Shown here: piece by piece, positions 8,635 to 16,346 of the stretch
Layout of the letters: each line of letters starts with the position of its first letter
Position numbering within the stretch: position 1 is the first letter of the stretch
Source of the DNA: JAOTZA01 sp965224065
Lineage (GTDB): Bacteria; Acidobacteriota; Thermoanaerobaculia; Multivoradales; JAHEKO01
Assembly: GCA_965224065.1 (NCBI GenBank)
Contig: CBDCYF010000005.1
Coordinates: 2,666,001 to 2,730,000, forward strand
Reading direction: 5' to 3'
DNA: 64,000 bases
Notes under the pieces: model-generated
The model's input: only the letters and a program-made list of their open reading frames with translations
What the model was told of the DNA's origin: nothing
The model's database searches: none
Position numbers and translations under genes: made by a program

Positions 8635-10535
8635 AGGTCCCGGCGGATCCCGGAATCGACCGTCACCGGCAGCGAATCCTCCTCGGGCGCGTCGTCCGCC
8701 GGCTCCTCACCCGGGTTGACAAAGAGATCGTTCTCGATCCGGTACTGCTTCTCGTAGAGCTCCTTGTAGCGTCCGTCGTTGGCCAGCAGCTCCCGGTGAC
8801 CGCCGCGCTCGACGACGCGGCCCTCTTCGATCACCAGAATCTGATCGGCGTTGCGGATCGTGGAGAGCCGGTGCGCGATGACAAAGGTCGTGCGACCCTG
8901 TTTGAGGGCCCGGAGGCCTTCCTGGATCCACTGCTCGCTCTCGGAGTCCAGGCTCGAGGTGGCCTCATCGAGAATCAGGATTCTCGGGTCGGCGAGGATG
9001 GCGCGGGCGATCGTCACCCGTTGCCGCTGGCCGCCGGAGAGCTTGACCCCCCGCTCGCCGATGATCGTGTCGTAGCCGTCGTCGAAGGTGGCGACGAACT
9101 GGTCGCAGTGCGCGAGCTCGGCAGCGCGCTCGACCTCCTCGCGGGACGCTTGCGGGCGGCTGTAGCCGATGTTCTCGGCGATCGTGCCGTCAAAGAGGAA
9201 GTCGTCCTGGAGGACGACCGCCAGTTGCGAGCGGTACTGGCGCAGCTTGAGATCGGCCAGATCCTCGCCGTCTACCAGGATTCGCCCGCTCGCGGGCTGG
9301 CGAAAGGCCAGGATCAGCCCGATGATGGTGCTCTTGCCGGCGCCGCTCGAGCCCACCAGGGCGGTGGTCGATCCGGCCGGCGCCTCGAAGGAGACGTCTT
9401 GGAGCACCGGCGTGCCCGGCTTGTACTCGAAGTTGACGTTCTCGAAGGCCACGTCGCCGCGCACGCGCCCGACATCCTGGCGCGTTTCGTCGCCCTCGTC
9501 CTCGGTGGGCTCGGAGAGCACTTCGCGGATGCGGTCGAGACCGGCAAAGGCTTCGGTGATCTGGGTCGCGATCGCGCTCATCTGTATCAGCGGCGTCACC
9601 ATCACGCCGGTAAAGATGATGAAGGTAAACAGATCGCCCACCGTCATCTCGCCGCGCAGCACTCCGCGGGTCCCCAGCACGCCCATGGTCAGCCCGGCGA
9701 GCCCGAAGATCAGGGCGCCCATGGTGGAGATGGCCGACACCCCGACGACCGACTTGACGACATTGTCGAGAAGTCTCTCGGCGTTGGAGCGGAAGAGCTC
9801 GCTTTCTCTCTCTTCGGCGGTGTAGGCCTTGACCACCCGCGAGCCGCCGAGGGTCTCGGCGAGCCGGCCGGTGATCTCCGCCTGGATCTTGCCGCGGTTG
9901 CGAAACAGCGGGCGCAGACGGTTGAACCCAGTGCCCATCACCACGGCGAAAGCGGCCATAAAGATGAGTGTCACCAGGGTCAGCCGCCAGTTGAGCCAGA
10001 GCAGAAACGCAAACGCCACCGCCGAGGTGACTGTCCCTCCGATCAGTTGCACAAAGCCGGTGCCCACCAGGTTCCGCACGCCCTCGGCGTCGTTCATGAT
10101 GCGCGAGATGAGCTCGCCCGATTTGTGGTCTTCGAAGTAGCTGATCGGTAGCCTGCCGATGTGGCGCTGCACCTTGACGCGCAGGTCGTGAATCGCGCGC
10201 TGCGCCGCCGCGCCCAGGAGCAGCGACAGCGAGAATGACGAACCGGCCTGGACGACCGTGCCGGCGGCGGCCGCCACTGCGATCGGCATGAGCAGGTCGG
10301 TTCGGCTGTTGCCGATCACCTCGTCGATTAAAAACTTGGTGGAGGCGGGAAGGATCATCCCCGCGAGACGCCCAACGAGGAGCAGCAAGAGACCGAACCC
10401 CATGCGGCCGCGGTGCTCCCACACCACCTGTTTCGCCTCGCGCCAGACGACGTCGAGCTTGACTTTGGGCTTTTTCTCGGGAGCTTTTTTCTCGGTCTTC
10501 TTCTCGCTTGGCGTTTCTTCGCCGCCGTTGCTCAT
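8631..10535 (-). CDS. ABC transporter half-exporter, fused membrane and ATPase domains (MsbA-like)
   Basis: 634 residues. A charged Lys/Glu extension (residues 1-28) precedes a six-helix type I exporter membrane domain (about 45-340). The ATPase follows: Walker A GSSGAGKST near residues 394-405, Q-loop VVLQDDFLF, signature LSGGQRQR, Walker B ILILDEATSSLD and the H-loop AHRLS. One polypeptide would act as a homodimer exporting lipid, drug or peptide; MsbA-like lipid flipping is possible but unproven. The C-terminal tail is acidic. The ATG is six bases downstream of a minus-strand TATGAT hexamer in the 17-bp gap shared with the divergent propeller gene. Confidence 0.92.
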   Translation of the reverse strand: MSNGGEETPSEKKTEKKAPEKKPKVKLDVVWREAKQVVWEHRGRMGFGLLLLLVGRLAGMILPASTKFLIDEVIGNSRTDLLMPIAVAAAAGTVVQAGSSFSLSLLLGAAAQRAIHDLRVKVQRHIGRLPISYFEDHKSGELISRIMNDAEGVRNLVGTGFVQLIGGTVTSAVAFAFLLWLNWRLTLVTLIFMAAFAVVMGTGFNRLRPLFRNRGKIQAEITGRLAETLGGSRVVKAYTAEERESELFRSNAERLLDNVVKSVVGVSAISTMGALIFGLAGLTMGVLGTRGVLRGEMTVGDLFTFIIFTGVMVTPLIQMSAIATQITEAFAGLDRIREVLSEPTEDEGDETRQDVGRVRGDVAFENVNFEYKPGTPVLQDVSFEAPAGSTTALVGSSGAGKSTIIGLILAFRQPASGRILVDGEDLADLKLRQYRSQLAVVLQDDFLFDGTIAENIGYSRPQASREEVERAAELAHCDQFVATFDDGYDTIIGERGVKLSGGQRQRVTIARAILADPRILILDEATSSLDSESEQWIQEGLRALKQGRTTFVIAHRLSTIRNADQILVIEEGRVVERGGHRELLANDGRYKELYEKQYRIENDLFVNPGEEPADDAPEEDSLPVTVDSGIRRDL

Positions 10536-10552
10536 CTCGCTATCATAGTCTG
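10536..10552. promoter_or_regulatory. 17-bp divergent promoter with overlapping -10 elements
   Basis: The gap between the two divergent starts is only 17 bp. On the plus strand TATCAT (10541-10546) is followed by six bases and the ATG at 10553. On the minus strand TATGAT (10542-10547 read in reverse) is followed by six bases and the ATG at 10535. Both fit TANNNT-N6-ATG, so both transcripts would be leaderless and compete for the same site. Confidence 0.55.
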
Positions 10553-12094
10553 ATGAAACCAGCCCGCAGAGAGTCGTTGCGATGGTGGCCGGCCTGGATC
10601 GTTCTGGGTCTTCTGGTGTTGGTGCAGGCGTGGGTGTGGCTCAAGCCCGAGGACACGCGCCAGTACCGGGTGATGGCGTCGATCGCCTTTGCGGTGATCG
10701 GCATGCTGTTGCTGCTGCTGTGGTTCCTGCTCCTGTCCCGCGCGCGCTGGAAGACGCGCTTGCTGGTGTTGGCCGGGATCGTTGCCGCCGGGCTTGCCGC
10801 CAGCCAGCTCCTGACCATTCGCGGTGTCACCGGTGATTTGCGGCCGATCCTCGGTTGGCGCAGCGCAGGCGGTGTTCCGAGCGCGGAGGTCTCCCGCGGC
10901 GAGTCGGGGGGTGGGGGCCGCGGTGCGGTGGCCGACTATCCACAGTTTCTCGGCCCCGACCGCACCGCCACCGTCGCCGGAGTCCGTCTGGCCCGGGATT
11001 GGAAAAGCCAGCCGCCGGCCGAGGTGTGGCGGCGGGAGGTGGGAGAGGGGTGGTCGGGTTTTGCCGTATCCGGCGACCTGGCGGTGACCCAGGAACAGCA
11101 CGGGGACGAGGAACGGGTGGTGGCCTACGACTTGTGGACCGGCGAGCCGCGCTGGCAGCACGGCTACGAGGCTCGTTTTGACACCACCATCGGTGGCATC
11201 GGGCCGCGGGCGACGCCGACGATCGCCGACGGCCGGGTCTTTGCGCTCGGCGCCACCGGGATCCTGAGCGCGCTCGATCTCGCCACCGGATCGGTTCTGT
11301 GGACGCACGATGTCATCGACGAGCACGGAGGAGCGATCCCCGAATGGGGCAAGAGCTGTTCGCCCTTGGTCATCGACGGCCGGGTGGTGGTGAGCGCTGG
11401 AGGGCCGAAACAACGTTCGCTGGTGGCCTACGACGCGGCGTCGGGGGCGTTTGTCTGGGGTGGCGGCTACGACGGCTCGAGCTACTCGTCGCCGTTCGAG
11501 ACAGTGCTTGCCGGACGGCGCCAGATCGTCATCCTCAATCAGTCGAGTGTCGCCGGCCACGACCCGGAGACCGGCGAGCTACTCTGGAGTCATCCATGGC
11601 CGGGCGAGCAACCCAACGTCGCCATGCCGGTGGTGCTACCGGACGACCGGCTGCTGGTGTCGAGCGGCTACGGGGTCGGCAGCAAGGTCCTGGCCCTCGA
11701 GAGCGGAGCGGACGGCGATCTTCGAGCCAAGCTGGTGTGGGAAAGCCCCCGGCTCAAGGCCAAATTCACCAACGTGGTCCAGCACCGCGGCTCGGTCTTT
11801 GGTCTTGACGACGGGATTCTGGTGTGTCTCGATCCGGAGACGGGAGAACGGTGCTGGAAGAGGGGGCGCTACGGTCACGGCCAGATGGTTCTGGCCGACG
11901 ATCTGCTGCTGGTGACCACCGAAAAGGGTGACGTGGTCCTGATCGAGCCGACAGCGGAGGAGCTGCGGGAGCTGGGGAGCTTTACCGCCTTCGAGCGCAA
12001 GACCTGGAATGTGCCGGCGCTCATCGGTCGCTATCTCCTGGTTCGAAACGACCGCGAGGCCGCGATGTTCGAGCTGGCGGCGACTTCAGGCTAA
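10553..12094 (+). CDS. Membrane-anchored PQQ-like beta-propeller protein
   Basis: 513 residues. Three hydrophobic segments (about residues 10-30, 38-60 and 68-85) anchor the N-terminus; a propeller of PQQ-like repeats follows. The repeats show the W-xx-D/E-xx-TGE pattern (VAYDLWTGEPRWQH, SALDLATGSVLWTH, HDPETGELLWSHPW, CLDPETGERCWK). The opening YPQFLGPDRTA resembles the W-x-x-F-RGP start of four other propeller proteins in this window. No quinoprotein heme or disulfide-ring motif is seen, so a scaffold or BamB-like role is likelier than a dehydrogenase. The ATG is chosen over an upstream frame-open start because it follows a TANNNT-N6 element and starts just before the first helix. Confidence 0.85.
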   Translation: MKPARRESLRWWPAWIVLGLLVLVQAWVWLKPEDTRQYRVMASIAFAVIGMLLLLLWFLLLSRARWKTRLLVLAGIVAAGLAASQLLTIRGVTGDLRPILGWRSAGGVPSAEVSRGESGGGGRGAVADYPQFLGPDRTATVAGVRLARDWKSQPPAEVWRREVGEGWSGFAVSGDLAVTQEQHGDEERVVAYDLWTGEPRWQHGYEARFDTTIGGIGPRATPTIADGRVFALGATGILSALDLATGSVLWTHDVIDEHGGAIPEWGKSCSPLVIDGRVVVSAGGPKQRSLVAYDAASGAFVWGGGYDGSSYSSPFETVLAGRRQIVILNQSSVAGHDPETGELLWSHPWPGEQPNVAMPVVLPDDRLLVSSGYGVGSKVLALESGADGDLRAKLVWESPRLKAKFTNVVQHRGSVFGLDDGILVCLDPETGERCWKRGRYGHGQMVLADDLLLVTTEKGDVVLIEPTAEELRELGSFTAFERKTWNVPALIGRYLLVRNDREAAMFELAATSG

Positions 12095-12252
12095 CTGGCG
12101 GAGAATGCTGCTTGAGGACTGACCCTGTGCGGCGGCAAGCCTGGCCTCTGGAATCCGCCTCCTGTCCGCTTGCCGTAGAATCCTTTGTTCCGGCGGCGAG
12201 CATCTCGCTAGCCTGCCAGTCACAGAAACTGCACACTCGAGGAGCCATCACC

Positions 12253-12870
12253 ATGAAATCCCCTAGGACCCTGACTCTGACCACCCTTGCGCTTGCCGCG
12301 CTGCTGATCCCTGGCGCTGCCGGTGCCGCCGACACCTACTCGATCGACCTCAGCCATTCGGAGGTGAGCTTCCAGGTTCGCCATCTGCTGACCAAGGTGC
12401 GCGGCAGCTTTGACCGTTTCGAAGGTGAGATCGTCCACGACACCGAGGACCCCTCGGCCTCATCGGTGCGATTCACCATCGACGCCTCGAGCATCAACAC
12501 GGCCAATGACGACCGCGATGGGCACCTTCGCTCGCCCGATTTCTTCGACACCGAGAAATTCCCCTCGATCACGTTTGAGAGCACGTCGGTCACCGCCACC
12601 GGCGAAGGCAGCTACGACGTCACCGGGGAGCTGACGATGCACGGTGTGGCGCGCGAGGTGACCTTGCCGGTGACGTTCCTGGGCGAGATGTCGTTTGGCG
12701 GCGGAACGCGAGCCGGTTTCGAGACCTCGACCACGATCGACCGCAAGCTGTGGGGGATCAGTTGGAACCGCGCCCTCGACCAGGGCGGAGCGATCCTGGG
12801 CGACGAGGTGGCAGTCGAGATCAACCTCGAGACGGTGCGGCAGGAAGAAGAGCAGGAAGCGGCCGAATAG
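12253..12870 (+). CDS. YceI family protein
   Basis: 205 residues with a signal peptide ending at GAAGAAD near residue 24. YceI proteins are periplasmic beta-barrel lipocalin-like folds that bind isoprenoid or other amphiphilic lipids. Conserved segments are visible: IDLSHSEVSFQVRHLLTKVRG, INTANDDRDGHLRSPDFFD and ITFESTS, ending with the WGISWN segment. The start is the ATG preceded by GAGGAG (12238-12243), a usable ribosome binding site; the frame is open further upstream but that part is not conserved. A short acidic tail (QEEEQEAAE) ends it. The biological ligand is unknown. Confidence 0.92.
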   Translation: MKSPRTLTLTTLALAALLIPGAAGAADTYSIDLSHSEVSFQVRHLLTKVRGSFDRFEGEIVHDTEDPSASSVRFTIDASSINTANDDRDGHLRSPDFFDTEKFPSITFESTSVTATGEGSYDVTGELTMHGVAREVTLPVTFLGEMSFGGGTRAGFETSTTIDRKLWGISWNRALDQGGAILGDEVAVEINLETVRQEEEQEAAE

Positions 12871-12886
12871 AAGCGCGGCGGACTGC

Positions 12887-12892
12887 TAAACT
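12887..12892 (+). promoter_or_regulatory. Leaderless-type -10 element (TAAACT) of the TAXI gene
   Basis: TAAACT fits TANNNT and is followed by exactly six bases and the ATG at 12899. No Shine-Dalgarno lies between them. Confidence 0.5.
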
Positions 12893-12898
12893 GCCGCG

Positions 12899-13972
12899 AT
12901 GTTCGGACACCAGATCGGGCGACGTCTCCCGTCCAAAATCGCGGTAGGCCTCGCTGCCGGCGTGCTGATCGCCGGCTGTTGGGGCTGTGGCGGCGCGCCA
13001 GAGGGCGGGGGCGAAGAGCCGGCGGCGGGGTCCGCCGGCGGACGCGAATTTCTGTCCCTCGGCACCGCGCCCCCGGGTGGGGCCTTTTTTGTCGTCGGTG
13101 GCGCGCTGGCCGAGACGCTCAACGAGAACCGGGGCGGGAACCCCTGGCGGGTGACGGCCGAGGCCACCAAGGGAACCCAGGAGAACATCCGGCGCTTGAG
13201 CCGTGGTGAGCTGGATCTGGCGCTGGCCAACTCCGCCATCACCTATTTCGCGGTCCGTGGGGAAGGCGGCTGGGAAGAACCCCACGATATCCGGGTGGTG
13301 ATGACCCTGGCGCCTAATGTGGCGCTCTTTGTGGCCCCCAAGAGCTCGCGGATCACCGCGATCGGGGACCTCAGGGGGAAGCGCGTGGTCCTGGGACCCG
13401 CCGGCGCCGGCTTCGAGTATTTTCTCCGGCCCATTCTCGGCGCGCACGGCCTGACCTACGATGACCTGACGCCGCTCTACGCCACCCAGGCGGGAGCAGT
13501 CGACCTGCTGGCCGACGGCGCGGCGGTGGCGGCCTTTCTGGGCGGCGCCGTCCCTACCGCCTCGATCACCCAGGCCGCGACTTCGGGAGACATCGACTAT
13601 GTCCCCTACGAGCCGGACAAGATCGACCAGCTCCTCGAGGAGTATCCATTTTTCGACCGGGCCACGATCCCGGCGGGCACCTACGCGGGGCTCGATGAGG
13701 ATTATTCGGGTCTCAACGTCGGCTCGATGCATCTGGTCACGACCGCCGAGGCCGACGAGGAGCGGATCTACCGGGTGACCAAGACCCTCTGGGAGCATCG
13801 GGCCAAGGTGGTCGAAAAGCACGCCGCCGGCCGCGCGATCAACCCCAAGGTCGTCGTGCGGGACACCGGGACGGAGTTTCATCCCGGGGCGGTGCGCTGG
13901 TTCGAGGAGATCGGTCTGTGGCCGTCGGCGGGAGATTCCGCAGCGGCTGAAGCACCTCCTGCCGCCGACTGA
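12899..13972 (+). CDS. TAXI family TRAP transporter solute-binding lipoprotein
   Basis: 357 residues. A lipobox LIAGC at about residues 22-26 predicts a lipid anchor. The body matches TAXI binding proteins: LGTAPPGGAFFVVGGALAE at the start of the mature domain, TKGTQENIRRLSRGELDLALANS, then LRGKRVVLGPAGAGFEYF and the DYVPYEPDKIDQLLEEYPFF region. TAXI proteins capture substrates, often small carboxylates, for a sodium-driven TRAP permease. The permease follows 9 nt downstream, completing the system. The C-terminal Ala/Glu tail is not conserved. Substrate is not predictable. Confidence 0.92.
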   Translation: MFGHQIGRRLPSKIAVGLAAGVLIAGCWGCGGAPEGGGEEPAAGSAGGREFLSLGTAPPGGAFFVVGGALAETLNENRGGNPWRVTAEATKGTQENIRRLSRGELDLALANSAITYFAVRGEGGWEEPHDIRVVMTLAPNVALFVAPKSSRITAIGDLRGKRVVLGPAGAGFEYFLRPILGAHGLTYDDLTPLYATQAGAVDLLADGAAVAAFLGGAVPTASITQAATSGDIDYVPYEPDKIDQLLEEYPFFDRATIPAGTYAGLDEDYSGLNVGSMHLVTTAEADEERIYRVTKTLWEHRAKVVEKHAAGRAINPKVVVRDTGTEFHPGAVRWFEEIGLWPSAGDSAAAEAPPAAD

Positions 13973-13981
13973 TTCTCCGGC

Positions 13982-15943
13982 TTGACCATGCTCGAGCGGA
14001 TCCGGGCGGGGGTCGTTCAGATCGCGGCGATCGTGCTGCCGCTGTTCGCTTTTCTCGAGATCAACTACCCCAACCTCAGGCCGCAGTCACAGTTGGCGGT
14101 CTTTGCGACCCTCGGTCTCATCCTCTGTTTTCTGCGCCCCCGGGAGGCGGGTGGATCGCGGCTGGCGCTCTCAGGCGACTTGGTGTTGGCGCTTGCCACG
14201 CTGATGGTGGGTCTCTTTGTCGTGCTCCAGACCGAGCCCGCGTTCTCCGGGTGGTGGATCGATGGGGTGGCCCTGGGGGAGCGAGCCGGAGCCGAGACGG
14301 GCGCGGATCTGGCCGTCGGGCTGGTAGGTCTGCTGCTGGTGCTGGAGGCCACCCGGCGCTCGATCGGCTGGGTGCTGCCGCTCCTGGCGGTTGCGTTCCT
14401 GCTCTACGGCCGCTTTGGGGCCGTATTGCCGGATGTGCTCTTGCCCCACCGCGGCTACAGCGTCGAGCGGCTGGTGGCCCAGGGGTTTCTACACAGCCAG
14501 GGAGTTTTTGGCATCGCTCTCCGGGTGATGTTCACCTACGTGTTCTTGTTCGTGATCTTTGGTGCGGTGCTCGAAGCGACCGGGGCGACCGGTTTCGTGG
14601 TCGCGGCGGCGCGGCGCATCTTTGGCTCCTCGACAGGCGGCGCCGCCAAGGTCGCGGTGCTCTCCAGCGGCCTGATGGGGTCGCTCTCGGGGAGCGCGGT
14701 GGCCAACACCGCGACCACCGGGACGTTCACGATCCCGATGATGCGCAGCGCCGGCTTCTCCCGCCGGCTGGCGGGCGGGGTGGAGGCCGCGGCCAGCACC
14801 GGGGGAGCGTTGGTGCCGCCGGTGATGGGCGCCGGGGCCTACATGATGCTCGAGATCATCTCGCCGCCGGTGACCTATGTGGAGATCATCCGCGCGGCGC
14901 TGATTCCGGCGTGTCTCTACTATCTTTCGTTGTTCCTGATCGTGCATTTCTCCGCCCGGCGGTTCGAGACTTCGGCGGAGGCGGAGGTCGCCCGGCAGGA
15001 CGGCGAGGGGTTCGAGTGGCTGCGTTTCGAGGGCCTGATCTTCTTGGGCGGTCTCGGCGCGCTGATCCTGTTCTTGCTGTTGCGTTTTAGCGTTTTTCGC
15101 TCGGTGAGCCTGGCGCTTGGGCTGGTGCTGGTGCTGAGCCTTTTCAATGCGCGGACCCGGCTCAGCCCGAAGCGCCTCGCCAAGGCGCTTCGGGTGTCCT
15201 CGTCGGGGGCGGTACCCCTGGTCGCCGCCGCCGCGTGCGTCGGGATCGTGGTGGGTGTGGTGACGCTCACCGGGATCGGCACCCGGCTGCCGTCGCTCAT
15301 CCTGCCGATGGCCGAGCAGAACCTGCTCGCGGCCCTGGTTCTGATCATGCTGTCCTCGATTGTTCTCGGTATGGGTCTACCGTCGGCGGTCTGCTATCTG
15401 CTGATGGCCACCCTGATCGGTCCGGTCCTGGGACAGCTCGGCGTGGCGCCGCTGGCGGCGCATCTCTTTATCTTCTATTTCGGCATGATGTCGATGGTGA
15501 CGCCGCCGGTGGCGCTGGCGGCCTACGCCGCGAGCTCGATCGCCGGGGCGCGATTCCTCGACACCAGCTATGCGGCGTTTCGCATCGCCCTGGTCGGGTT
15601 CATGCTGCCGTTTTTGTTTGTCTTCCGGCCCGAGCTGCTGATGCTCGACTCCACCGGCGGCACCGCCGCCACCTGGGCGATCGCGATCACCGTGCTGATC
15701 GCGATCCTGGGGGTTCTTCCGTTTGCCGCCGGGATCGCGGGCTATCTGAGACGGCCGCTGAGCCCGTTGGCGCGGGCGATCCTGCTGGTCTCGGCGGGGC
15801 TGTCGCTGTTCCCGGGATCGACTGCCGCGATCGGTCAAACCGGGATCTCGTGGCTCAACGTGGTCGGCGTGGCGATCTTTGCCGCGGTGGCCCTATTGCG
15901 CTTCGGAGGCGCCAAGCGCGCCGGAGACGCTGCCACCGGATAG
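13982..15943 (+). CDS. TRAP transporter permease, fused small and large subunits
   Basis: About 651-653 residues (TTG at 13982 or the ATG at 13988; the ATG is preferred). The N-terminal four-helix DctQ-like part (residues 1-150) is fused to a 12-helix DctM-like part, the arrangement usual for TAXI systems. Conserved DctM segments are present: GSLSGSAVANTATTGTFTIPMM, GGVEAAASTGGALVPPVMGAGAYMM and GMGLPSAVCYLL, which form the transport core. It sits in the inner membrane and pairs with the preceding binding protein. The upstream spacing of 9 nt suggests co-transcription. Confidence 0.93.
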   Translation: MTMLERIRAGVVQIAAIVLPLFAFLEINYPNLRPQSQLAVFATLGLILCFLRPREAGGSRLALSGDLVLALATLMVGLFVVLQTEPAFSGWWIDGVALGERAGAETGADLAVGLVGLLLVLEATRRSIGWVLPLLAVAFLLYGRFGAVLPDVLLPHRGYSVERLVAQGFLHSQGVFGIALRVMFTYVFLFVIFGAVLEATGATGFVVAAARRIFGSSTGGAAKVAVLSSGLMGSLSGSAVANTATTGTFTIPMMRSAGFSRRLAGGVEAAASTGGALVPPVMGAGAYMMLEIISPPVTYVEIIRAALIPACLYYLSLFLIVHFSARRFETSAEAEVARQDGEGFEWLRFEGLIFLGGLGALILFLLLRFSVFRSVSLALGLVLVLSLFNARTRLSPKRLAKALRVSSSGAVPLVAAAACVGIVVGVVTLTGIGTRLPSLILPMAEQNLLAALVLIMLSSIVLGMGLPSAVCYLLMATLIGPVLGQLGVAPLAAHLFIFYFGMMSMVTPPVALAAYAASSIAGARFLDTSYAAFRIALVGFMLPFLFVFRPELLMLDSTGGTAATWAIAITVLIAILGVLPFAAGIAGYLRRPLSPLARAILLVSAGLSLFPGSTAAIGQTGISWLNVVGVAIFAAVALLRFGGAKRAGDAATG

Positions 15944-15961
15944 GATCGGGGCCGCTCAACC

Positions 15962-16306
15962 ATGGCCCTCGACCACGCCGACTCGGCAGCCACGATCACC
16001 CCAAAGACGGCTCGGACCCTGGTCTCCCGCTCGTCTAGAAAGGGGCTTCGGCTGCTGGTGCTCTTTGCGCGGCATCAGCTTTTGCGCTTCGACGACTTGC
16101 TGGGCGAGTTCGACACCACGCAGAACGGGCTCAACGCGCTGCTCGGGTGTCTGACACGCGAGTTTCAGCGCATCCAGAAAGACGCGGGGTTCTACATCTA
16201 CCTGCCGGAGCACAGAAGCTGGGCGATCGGCCATGCCTCGGCGGTCAACCTCCGGCGGGCGCTCCGGGTCTCGGAAAAAGAGCGCCAGCGGAAGATCGAC
16301 TTCTAG
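15962..16306 (+). CDS. Small protein of unknown function, possibly winged-helix-like
   Basis: 114 residues, 18 nt after the TRAP permease and on the same strand, so probably in the same operon. No family is recognised. Residues 30-100 are predicted mostly helical followed by a beta hairpin (FYIYLPEHRSWAIG), which could be a winged helix: helices around RHQLLRFDDLLGEF and QNGLNALLGCLTREF, then the wing. The ends are basic. If it binds DNA it may regulate the TRAP operon, but that is speculation. No clear Shine-Dalgarno. Confidence 0.55.
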   Translation: MALDHADSAATITPKTARTLVSRSSRKGLRLLVLFARHQLLRFDDLLGEFDTTQNGLNALLGCLTREFQRIQKDAGFYIYLPEHRSWAIGHASAVNLRRALRVSEKERQRKIDF

Positions 16307-16340
16307 CCCGCCGCGAACGCTGGTGAGAAGGTCGGGCTAG
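16303..16340. terminator. Inverted repeat between convergent genes
   Basis: CTAGCCCG (16303-16310) and CGGGCTAG (16333-16340) pair perfectly with a 22-nt loop, and the left arm contains the stop codon of the small gene. It lies between convergent transcription units, so a bidirectional terminator is plausible. There is no strong U-tract, so the call is tentative. Confidence 0.35.
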
Positions 16341-16346
16341 CCCGAG

